DNA of 6,044 bases from an uncultured Muribaculaceae bacterium. GTDB lineage: Bacteria; Bacteroidota; Bacteroidia; Bacteroidales; Muribaculaceae. The stretch lies in NCBI GenBank assembly GCA_910578035.1, contig CAJTOB010000082.1, positions 256-6,299 of the forward strand. Reading direction: 5' to 3'. Below the pieces are notes generated by a model. It saw only the letters and a program-made list of their open reading frames with translations, had not been told where the DNA came from and ran no database searches. Shown here in pieces: positions 1-4,596 of the stretch (position 1 is the stretch's first letter; each line of letters starts with the position of its first letter). Position numbers and translations under genes: made by a program.

Positions 1-217
1 CCTCGTGCGATGCGCGGTTACGGTCATCGTATCGGCGTGTCTCGTCAGCCATTACCACGATACACTCCTTAATCAGCCGGTAAAGGCTCTGTTGCAATGT
101 GGGGTGCATATCGGGGATAGCGGCTGCAAAGCGTTTGGGGTTGAAACCGTAATCGTTCACTGCCATTTCCCAGTCTTTTGCGAGTTGATACTCTTTGCTT
201 TCTCTGATGTTGTCCAT
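1..217 (-). CDS. Partial hypothetical protein, 5' end only
   Basis: The ATG is the complement of 215-217, and the frame stays open to the left edge, giving 72 complete codons without a stop. The protein begins MDNIRESKEYQLAKDWEM and continues with a Phe-Asn-Pro-Lys-Arg-Phe stretch and a helix-forming region rich in charged residues. It reads as a soluble, mainly helical protein, with no signal peptide or membrane segment in the visible part. I do not recognise the family and assign no function. The start is preceded by an AT-rich, Shine-Dalgarno-free leader (AACTTTTAAAATTCAAGACA on the coding strand), typical of Bacteroidetes. It is transcribed away from the repressor gene at 572, with a 354-bp divergent region between them that contains repeat copy A. 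A competing minus-strand frame (69-479) overlaps it but has a less natural composition. Confidence 0.65.
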   Translation of the reverse strand, partial: MDNIRESKEYQLAKDWEMAVNDYGFNPKRFAAAIPDMHPTLQQSLYRLIKECIVVMADETRRYDDRNRASHE

Positions 218-304
218 TGTCTTGAATTTTAAAAGTTGTTTTTTCTTCCCTCTGTTCGGCAACCTTTTGTCGGAGCCTTTCGGGTTTTACGATGCCATGA
301 AGGA

Positions 305-432
305 GCTGACGAAAAAGCCCTTTGCGACGCTTTTTCCGGAAAATTACTCTTGCAAGGCAAGGAAGAATTTTACAGGAAATGCACTTCAAAGTGTCGTAAT
401 CAGGCGCGTCAGCCCACCTTTGCATCGAATAA
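305..432 (-). repeat. Repeat copy A: long repeat with nested stem, upstream of a minus-strand gene
   Basis: This matches 2871-2998 without a gap (constant offset 2566); by hand count about 112 of 128 positions are identical. The core 327-391 has a single mismatch (A355 versus C2921). The core contains three nested complementary arms: 333-337/375-379 (TTTCC/GGAAA), 340-345/366-371 (AAAATT/AATTTT) and 349-353/357-361 (CTTGC/GCAAG), the last closing a 3-nt loop. The core begins 110 bp upstream of the ATG at 217. It is placed on the minus strand because both copies precede minus-strand genes; the functional strand is unproven. Function is unknown: it could be a leader RNA, a protein-binding site or a relic of duplication. 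Confidence 0.8.
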
Positions 433-533
433 AAGCCGACCGGCGGCGACATGGTGAACGTAACGACGGAAAATGCCATGAGTGGAGAATATTTCAGTAA
501 AAAAGGAGTATGAGGTATCTATATATGGATAAT

Positions 534-564
534 TATTGCTATTTTTTGCAGATAAATAGCAATA
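534..564 (+). promoter_or_regulatory. 11-bp inverted repeat, candidate operator of the HipB-like repressor
   Basis: TATTGCTATTT (534-544) and AAATAGCAATA (554-564) are perfect inverse complements separated by 9 bases. The right arm ends 7 bp before the ATG at 572. A two-fold symmetric site at this position is what a dimeric XRE/HipB protein would use to repress its own gene. Alternatively the RNA could fold over the translation start. Binding is inferred only from position and symmetry. Confidence 0.55.
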
Positions 565-571
565 TATAAAT

Positions 572-886
572 ATGGACCAGACGGAGCATACGACGAACAG
601 CGACATCCTGCTGCTTTTGGCAAAGCGGCTGAAGGATTACAGGCTGGCGGCACGAATGAGCCAAAAGGAGCTGGCTGACCTCTCGGGGGTGAGCCAGACG
701 ACGATCAGCCATTTTGAACAGGGCGTGAACCGCAACCTGACGCTGAGCAACTTTATCTCGCTGCTGCGTACCCTCGGTATGGAGCAACGTATCGTGGAGC
801 TGCTGCCGGAACTGCCGATGCCGCCTATGGCACTCAGGCAGATAGAGAAACTGATACCTAAAAGAGTAAGGAGGAAAAAGCAATGA
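572..886 (+). CDS. HipB-like XRE-family transcriptional regulator
   Basis: A 104-aa protein with one helix-turn-helix domain at about residues 14-70. The signature RMSQKELADLSGVSQTTISH (residues 28-47) covers the turn and recognition helix, and FEQG follows as in the XRE/Cro and HipB families. The C-terminal tail (LPMPPMALRQIEKLIPKRVR, then RKKQ) is proline-containing and then very basic. This arrangement is typical of HipB-type antitoxins that precede a HipA kinase. The ATG at 572 follows the AT-rich sequence AATATATAAAT and an 11-bp inverted repeat that is a plausible autoregulatory operator. The stop overlaps the start of a 20-codon ORF (ATGA), the coupling expected for hipBA, but no full hipA follows. 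GC content is clearly higher than in the cargo genes at 3326-4182. It could be an orphan antitoxin or a general regulator of the element. Confidence 0.85.
   Translation: MDQTEHTTNSDILLLLAKRLKDYRLAARMSQKELADLSGVSQTTISHFEQGVNRNLTLSNFISLLRTLGMEQRIVELLPELPMPPMALRQIEKLIPKRVRRKKQ
868..874 (+). promoter_or_regulatory. Strong Shine-Dalgarno site before the hipA-like stump
   Basis: AAGGAGG lies 8 nt upstream of the ATG at 883. Strong Shine-Dalgarno sites are uncommon in Bacteroidetes, where initiation usually relies on AT-rich leaders. Its presence inside the 3' end of the repressor gene supports 883 having once been a real, translationally coupled start. Confidence 0.5.
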
Positions 887-945
887 TAGAACAGGAAATC
901 GCGGCACGTGTGGAGTGTCTGGACGGAAAAGATAAAAAGGGATAG
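883..945 (+). pseudogene. Putative truncated HipA-like ORF (20 codons)
   Basis: The ATG at 883 overlaps the stop of the repressor (ATGA) and has an ideal ribosome binding site. The 20-residue product, MIEQEIAARVECLDGKDKKG, stops at TAG 943-945. Its first dozen residues resemble the opening beta strand of HipA-type proteins that follow HipB-like repressors in Bacteroidales. The similarity ends after Val-Glu-Cys, and the kinase body is absent. I infer that most of the gene was lost by deletion, leaving the antitoxin-like gene on its own. A genuine short peptide gene is possible but less likely. The HipA identification rests on a very short stretch plus context. Confidence 0.4.
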
Positions 946-980
946 GCTCGCCGTCTGTCCTACAGAAAAGCGAGGTAACA

Positions 981-1007
981 ACAAAGGACGGATTTTCCGT
1001 CCTTTGT
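981..1007. terminator. Hairpin between convergent genes, likely bidirectional terminator
   Basis: ACAAAGGACGGA (981-992) and TCCGTCCTTTGT (996-1007) form a perfect 12-bp stem with a TTT loop. It lies between the plus-strand repressor/stump (ending 945) and the minus-strand parB (stop at 1022), so it could serve both. No long T tract follows on either strand, so it is atypical as an intrinsic terminator, although the stem base is itself A/T-rich. Confidence 0.7.
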
Positions 1008-1021
1008 CATATTGTGGCGTA

Positions 1022-2764
1022 TCACGCTGCTACTTCTTCGGTCTGTGGCTGTTGTTCGGGTTGCGCCACCGCTTCGGGTTGGCTGTCCTCGGTGGGTGCA
1101 TCTTCCTGCTTCGCCTTTTCCTGTACCGACAGGACGGCAATCTTTTCTTCGATGCGTTGGTGTCGCTTCTCGTAAACCTCATTGTGTCCGTTTTGGATTT
1201 CAGCCAGTCGGTCGGGCATGTGCTTTTTGGCAAAATCGAGCAAGAGGGATGCTGTGGCATTAGCACCTGATGCGTTCTTGAAATTGGCAAGCAGGAAATC
1301 CCGGCGGATAATGGCTTTCTGTCTGCCTGTAAGATTGGCTATTATCTTCATCTTATCCTCATCATCAAGATAGTAATACCGTTCGTCATTCTCGATACCC
1401 ATAGCCTCGAAATGCTCCTTACGGAGTGACGACAGCATGAAGAAGTACATCATTTTTTCCTCGTCTGCACCAAACTTGGTTTCAGACATATCAATCTCCA
1501 TAATCTCGGACTTGGTATCTTCCACGGTCTTTTCAAGTGCAATCTCCTTATTGCGCTTGTCCTGTTTCTCCAATTTTTCGATTGGTGAGACATTCTTTTC
1601 ATTCTCTTTGTCCTTTACGGCGAGAAGCAGATTTTTTCTGACATAGCAGCAAACGGCATCGGAATAATCAATGCGGATATAGGGGATTATCTCTCCTGCC
1701 TCGCTTTTGCATCGGATATCCTCGCATTTGGCATTGTAATCGGTCACTTTGCGTTCGTAATCATTTTGCGCTTTCTCGTATGCCTCTGCGGTCTCATAAT
1801 CTTCTTTTTCGGGGGCTTCGGGCATTTCGGGATATGTATTTGAATGGACTTCATTCTCTACCTCAAAACCCATATCGGTCAAGCTATTTACCGCTTCCTG
1901 ATTGCATTGGTACATATTTTTGCACAAAGGCACTTCGGGGTGCTGTTCCATGAGCTGCACGGCTTTCTCCACGACATAGGCTGCATTCATATCCTCAAGG
2001 CATTTCCGATTGGCGCAATTTCCGCAACCACCCTCACAGAACAACATCATATTATTAGTATTATGAGGGCATGACAGACAGACTGTCTTGTCGAATGAAT
2101 ATCTATTGAGGTCGGTAGTGTAGCTCCGCTCGATGTTCTTTGCAACCTCGGCAGCTTTCAAGCCACGCCAACTGTTATACCTCACTTCCTCACTCAAATG
2201 CTTATCATATATATCTTTCTGCACATCTTCCCCATAACGGCATATCTCGGTTGCCACACTGACGGTAATTTCGTCAGCGTCCAAAAGTGCTGCTATTTCG
2301 GGTATCAGCGACACGAATTTGAGCCGTGTGCGGATATAGGTTTCATTCTTGCCGAACTGCACCGACAAAGAATGCACATCGTGACGACCGCTCTCTATGA
2401 GTTTTTGATAGGCGTTCGCTTCCTCAATGGGTGTAACGTCCTTGCGCTGCAGGTTCTCGGTCACTGCCAGTTCTTCGGCTGTCTCGTCCGAAACATCCAA
2501 TATGACGGCAGGTATTTCTTCCAAACCTGCCATGAGGGATGCACGGTATCTGCGTTCGCCGAAAACAATCTCAAAGCGGTCTGTGTCCGCAATGGGGCGT
2601 ATTCCGATAGCCTGTAACACTCCCTGCTGACGGATGCTGTCTGCCAACTCCGCAAGGCTCTTTTCGTCAAAGTTCTTGCGAGGGTTATAGTTACTCGGCT
2701 GAATATTCGCCAATGCTACCGATACGTTGTTTCTCTCTGCTGCCTGAATAGTTGCTGTTGCCAT
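1022..2764 (-). CDS. parB: ParB/Spo0J-family DNA-binding protein with internal cysteine cluster
   Basis: A 580-aa protein, much longer than chromosomal ParB (about 280-300 aa). Residues 14-120 are the ParB/sulfiredoxin-like N-terminal domain. NPRKNF (27-32), GERRYRAS (69-76) and ENLQRKDVTPIEEANAY (103-119) correspond to the conserved boxes that bind CTP in ParB proteins. A helix-turn-helix follows at about 126-175 (LSVQFGKNETYIRTRLK). A cysteine cluster at C229, C232, C243, C247, C250 and C255 suggests a metal-binding module. Residues 316-357 are highly charged and probably coiled-coil, and the tail 551-580 is Gln/Glu/Pro-rich. The ATG at 2764 is preceded by AAAGGAATT, a modest ribosome site. 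There is no N-terminal GLGxGLxALL peptide for ParA contact. It lies about 1.6 kb from the parA-RHH operon with its own leader containing repeat copy B, so it may be a regulator or secondary segregation factor rather than the ParA partner. Confidence 0.92.
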   Translation of the reverse strand: MATATIQAAERNNVSVALANIQPSNYNPRKNFDEKSLAELADSIRQQGVLQAIGIRPIADTDRFEIVFGERRYRASLMAGLEEIPAVILDVSDETAEELAVTENLQRKDVTPIEEANAYQKLIESGRHDVHSLSVQFGKNETYIRTRLKFVSLIPEIAALLDADEITVSVATEICRYGEDVQKDIYDKHLSEEVRYNSWRGLKAAEVAKNIERSYTTDLNRYSFDKTVCLSCPHNTNNMMLFCEGGCGNCANRKCLEDMNAAYVVEKAVQLMEQHPEVPLCKNMYQCNQEAVNSLTDMGFEVENEVHSNTYPEMPEAPEKEDYETAEAYEKAQNDYERKVTDYNAKCEDIRCKSEAGEIIPYIRIDYSDAVCCYVRKNLLLAVKDKENEKNVSPIEKLEKQDKRNKEIALEKTVEDTKSEIMEIDMSETKFGADEEKMMYFFMLSSLRKEHFEAMGIENDERYYYLDDEDKMKIIANLTGRQKAIIRRDFLLANFKNASGANATASLLLDFAKKHMPDRLAEIQNGHNEVYEKRHQRIEEKIAVLSVQEKAKQEDAPTEDSQPEAVAQPEQQPQTEEVAA

Positions 2765-2870
2765 AATTCCTTTAATTTAAATTGTTTATATTAAATGTCT
2801 GTTTTCTATTTTCCCTTTTTTCGGTTCTTTTTTCTGCCGAACTGTTTGGGATTTACAGATGCGGTATAGG

Positions 2871-2998
2871 GCTGACGAATAAGCGATTTCCAACGCTTTT
2901 TCCGGAAAATTACTCTTGCACGGCAAGGAAGAATTTTACAGGAAATGCACTTCAAAGCGATGGAATCAAGCGCGGCGGCCCACCTTTGCGTCTGATAA
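2871..2998 (-). repeat. Repeat copy B: long repeat with nested stem, upstream of parB
   Basis: This is the partner of 305-432, in the same orientation. The core 2893-2957 differs from copy A at one base (C2921), and that base lies in the 3-nt apical loop of the innermost stem (2915-2919/2923-2927, CTTGC/GCAAG). The outer arms 2906-2911/2932-2937 and 2899-2903/2941-2945 are identical to copy A. The core starts 129 bp upstream of the parB ATG, comparable with 110 bp for copy A. Similarity falls off sharply beyond about 2998, where a one-base indel occurs. Confidence 0.8.
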
Positions 2999-3220
2999 AG
3001 CCAACCGGAGCAGGCAGGAATGGGACAAACAAGCGATAATTTAGAGCAGATAGAAAGGGTAATACCGACAGAAGGAGGCTTAGAATGGGGAGAATAAGCG
3101 GTATAACCGGGGGCAGACGGGACGGATAAAACAGTATCGGGGCACTTCGTGAAACAAAACCTGCGCCGATCCGACGGTTCTGACGAACGACGGAGTGATT
3201 GGCGGCAACCTTACGAAGCC

Positions 3221-3258
3221 GTAAAAAAGCAAGAGGCCATTTACAGGAAATGACCTCT
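3221..3258 (-). terminator. Rho-independent terminator for the AT-rich gene pair
   Basis: Read on the minus strand, AGAGGTCATTT, loop CCTGT and AAATGGCCTCT form an 11-bp stem (3248-3258 with 3232-3242) containing one G-U pair. It is followed by TTGCTTTTTTA. On the plus strand the G-U becomes a C-A mismatch, which supports minus-strand function. It lies 68 bp past the stop of the gene at 3326, as expected for the end of that transcript. Its loop region (3240-3252) is a 13-mer also found in both long repeats. Confidence 0.75.
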
Positions 3259-3325
3259 GTTTGAGAAATAATCCGCCAAGAATGTCGGCGGCTAACCAAC
3301 CTTTCAAGGGCAATTTATCCGTTTG

Positions 3326-3781
3326 TTATTTACAGTCATTCCATATTTTATTATGACAATCCGATCGATTCTCTATTTGAAAATGTACGTTAGTTGCAAT
3401 TATCTCAATCCAATAAGAGTTGTTTTGAAATACATAATGGCGATATTTCCGGTGATCATATTTCTCCCAATTAATATCATAAGATGCTCGTTCATTTTTC
3501 AAATCATCTATCCAGCTTGAATTAGGGATCTCTAAATAATATGATTTGTATGAATGTTCATTTTCTTTGGGATAATACCGTGTCTTATTATAGCGGCAAA
3601 ATCTGACAGCATAAACATTCGTGAACATCAATACTGCGATTTTATCATTTATTGTTTCCTGTTTTTCATTCCAATATTGAAACCGCACTACCATACTATC
3701 ATCATATTGCTCTATGATAGCATATTCAGAAGTTTTTTGCCAAACGTCCAATTCAATTGGGATTGCCATATCTTTTTCCAT
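3326..3781 (-). CDS. Hypothetical protein, AT-rich cargo gene
   Basis: A 151-aa protein from the ATG complementary to 3779-3781. An in-frame TTG at 3793 would add four residues, but ATG is preferred. The sequence begins MEKDMAIPIELDVWQKTSEY and is rich in Tyr, Asn, Trp and Lys. It has alternating hydrophobic stretches suggesting beta strands, including a late YVFQNNSYWIEIIATNVHFQ segment. There is no signal peptide, membrane helix or recognisable catalytic motif. Sampled lines are about 30-33 percent GC, against 50 percent or more in the partition genes, which suggests recent acquisition. It follows the gene at 3835 in the same direction with a gap of about 50 bp, probably one transcript ending at the terminator near 3221. 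The small soluble beta-rich character resembles orphan immunity or accessory proteins, but this is only an impression. Function unknown. Confidence 0.75.
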   Translation of the reverse strand: MEKDMAIPIELDVWQKTSEYAIIEQYDDSMVVRFQYWNEKQETINDKIAVLMFTNVYAVRFCRYNKTRYYPKENEHSYKSYYLEIPNSSWIDDLKNERASYDINWEKYDHRKYRHYVFQNNSYWIEIIATNVHFQIENRSDCHNKIWNDCK

Positions 3782-3834
3782 ATTCTTATTCAATTAAATA
3801 ATGAACGATATAATCTGCTTGTTATAAACTTAAT

Positions 3835-4182
3835 TTAATTAATTCCTTTTTCTAAATCACAATATATTAAAGTTGTTAAGCGAGTAAATGCCTCCCACTC
3901 TTTTTCAGTCAAATGCGGCAGAATTTGCTTCATCGCATTAAACACAGCATTATCTTCATTTTCCAACGCATACGCTATTTCCGATAAAGGATAGTTTTTT
4001 GTTTTTAATCCATATACATTTTTATTGGTATACGGATTTTTATATCTCCTGATACTAACAGCTTCACCACACTGCTCATTATCGGGGCTTTGTGAAAAAT
4101 GACAGCATAATTCCTCGGTTATTGAGCTGTCTTTACGTTCATTGATTTTCTCTGATATTTCTTGGAGAAAGGATTTATTCAT
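3835..4182 (-). CDS. Hypothetical protein, AT-rich cargo gene
   Basis: A 115-aa protein starting MNKSFLQEISEKINERKDSS at the ATG complementary to 4180-4182 and ending at TAA 3835-3837. The first third is polar and helical. The middle carries SIRRYKNPYTNKNVYGLKTK (residues about 43-62), and the C-terminal half is helical with ILPHLTEKEWEAFTRLTTLI. Three cysteines (two adjacent at about 26-27, one at about 37) are scattered rather than forming a metal site. There is no signal peptide or membrane segment. It is AT-rich like its downstream neighbour at 3326 and is probably co-transcribed with it. The upstream region 4183-4338 contains hairpins and the partition-operon terminator, so it needs its own promoter there, which I could not pinpoint. 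I do not recognise the family; a two-gene toxin-antitoxin, immunity or defence accessory role is possible but unsupported. Confidence 0.75.
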   Translation of the reverse strand: MNKSFLQEISEKINERKDSSITEELCCHFSQSPDNEQCGEAVSIRRYKNPYTNKNVYGLKTKNYPLSEIAYALENEDNAVFNAMKQILPHLTEKEWEAFTRLTTLIYCDLEKGIN

Positions 4183-4226
4183 TTGATTTGAGTTTATAAT
4201 GTGTAGAAAAGATTAAGCGGCCTGAT

Positions 4227-4246
4227 GCTTGAAAGCCGTTTCAAGC
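4227..4246. other. Perfect 8-bp hairpin with GCCG loop
   Basis: GCTTGAAA (4227-4234) and TTTCAAGC (4239-4246) pair perfectly around GCCG. The stem extends outward through a wobble (T4226/G4247) and an A-T pair (4225/4248). It lies between the partition operon and the AT-rich pair. There is no T tract, so it is more likely a protein site or structural element than an intrinsic terminator. Confidence 0.5.
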
Positions 4247-4253
4247 GTACAGT

Positions 4254-4304
4254 GCCGATATGCGCATCGGCGTATGGAACAGGACATATCTGTGGCAACG
4301 CCAC
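4254..4304. other. Two further short hairpins
   Basis: GCCGAT/ATCGGC (4254-4259/4266-4271, 6-nt loop) and GTGGC/GCCAC (4292-4296/4300-4304, 3-nt loop AAC) follow the larger hairpin at 4227. Together with the terminator at 4310-4349 they make four potential stems in about 125 bp. Function is unknown. Confidence 0.4.
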
Positions 4305-4309
4305 GCACA

Positions 4310-4349
4310 TAAAAATGGGAGACCGGGGATAAGCCGGGTCATTTCCCAT
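4310..4349 (-). terminator. Rho-independent terminator of the parA-RHH operon
   Basis: On the minus strand, ATGGGA pairs with TCCCAT, and inside it GACCCGG pairs with CCGGTC with a one-base bulge; the loop is about CTTATCC. The outer right arm runs straight into TTTTTATG. The left arm includes the last codons and stop of the RHH gene (stop 4339-4341), so the terminator overlaps the coding end. The position and T run fit termination of the partition operon. Confidence 0.75.
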
Positions 4350-4590
4350 GCTTATCCAGATACTCCCTCATAGCCTCGTTCACAATGTCTCTGAGGGACA
4401 TATTTTTGTCTATGGCAAGGTATTTCATCCGGGTATGAATACTCTTGTCTATCACAAAATTGCAATGCACCGCCGGCTCTTTTTTAGTCGCCGGTGCTGC
4501 CTGCGGCTTCTCGCTTACGGTTCTCTTGGTGGAGGATAACAATCCGTCCAGTCCGCTTTTCATATCTCCGGTCAAATCTTTCTTTGCCAT
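4339..4590 (-). CDS. Ribbon-helix-helix protein, probable centromere-binding partner of ParA
   Basis: An 83-aa protein with two parts. Residues 1-40 are a flexible, Lys/Ala/Pro-rich tail with KSGLDGLLSS at 11-20. This resembles the GLGxGLxALL peptide by which chromosomal ParB/Spo0J proteins contact ParA. Residues 41-81 fit a ribbon-helix-helix fold: strand VHCNFVID (41-48), helix A about 50-62 (IHTRMKYLAIDKN), a turn at Met-Ser, and helix B about 65-80 (LRDIVNEAMREYLDKH). The gene starts 6 bp after the parA stop, so the two are almost certainly co-transcribed and perhaps translationally coupled. Known analogues are ParG and the omega protein, small RHH proteins that bind short repeats upstream of parA to act both as centromere binder and repressor. 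The pentamer array at 5386-5569 is the obvious candidate target. It could instead be only a repressor. Confidence 0.85.
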   Translation of the reverse strand: MAKKDLTGDMKSGLDGLLSSTKRTVSEKPQAAPATKKEPAVHCNFVIDKSIHTRMKYLAIDKNMSLRDIVNEAMREYLDKHGK

Positions 4591-4596
4591 AGCCGT

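Larger units (their letters stand above)
218..571. other. Divergent intergenic region, 354 bp
   Basis: This region separates the minus-strand partial gene from the plus-strand repressor. It holds repeat copy A (305-432), with weaker similarity to the second copy starting near 281, and the inverted repeat at 534-564. ORFs of 70-136 codons run through it on both strands. They are best explained by the repeat being incidentally open in several frames. No clear TAnnTTTG -7 box was found for either gene; the nearest plus-strand candidate is TATTTTTTG at 540-548, which has one extra spacer base. Confidence 0.6.
2765..3325. other. Intergenic region, 561 bp, between parB and the AT-rich gene pair
   Basis: From right to left it holds a minus-strand terminator (3221-3258), a stretch of about 220 bp at 2999-3220 in which I find no convincing gene or site, repeat copy B (2871-2998), and the AT-rich parB leader (2765-2842). 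A weak 5-bp GC hairpin is at 3273-3291 (CCGCC/GGCGG). Minus-strand frames 2952-3299 and 3080-3313 are open but have low-complexity, leucine/proline-rich translations, and the second would need a TTG start. I treat them as non-coding. Confidence 0.55.

Noticed and set aside
69..479. Minus-strand 136-codon frame
   Set aside because: It overlaps the more protein-like partial gene at 1-217 in another frame and runs through the repeat. The matching frame in copy B is interrupted.
195..500. Plus-strand 101-codon frame through repeat copy A
   Set aside because: It shares its conserved part with the frame at 2782-3039, but the repeat is open on both strands and indels break the frames. It is treated as a non-coding repeat.
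510..569. 19-codon ORF (MRYLYMDNYCYF...) ending just before the repressor, possible leader peptide
   Set aside because: GGAG is only 1 nt from the ATG, which is too close, and the ORF mostly reads through the inverted repeat.
908..1270. Plus-strand frame of 120 codons
   Set aside because: It crosses the 981-1007 hairpin and lies antisense to the end of parB, so it is a shadow.
2198..2617. Plus-strand frame of 139 codons
   Set aside because: Entirely antisense to the conserved ParB N-terminal domain, so it is a shadow.
3148..3156. CGTGAAACA, identical to one half of the chromosomal parS consensus
   Set aside because: The left half (GCACTT) does not match and there is no second copy. A single 9-base half-site near a parB gene is too weak to call parS.
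2952..3313. Two minus-strand frames (115 and 77 codons) upstream of parB
   Set aside because: Leu/Pro-rich low-complexity translations with no domain, one needing a TTG start, and both overlapping a terminator or repeat.
3320..4200. Insertion-sequence or transposon ends around the AT-rich pair
   Set aside because: I looked for matching inverted or direct repeats at the composition borders and found none, and there is no transposase.
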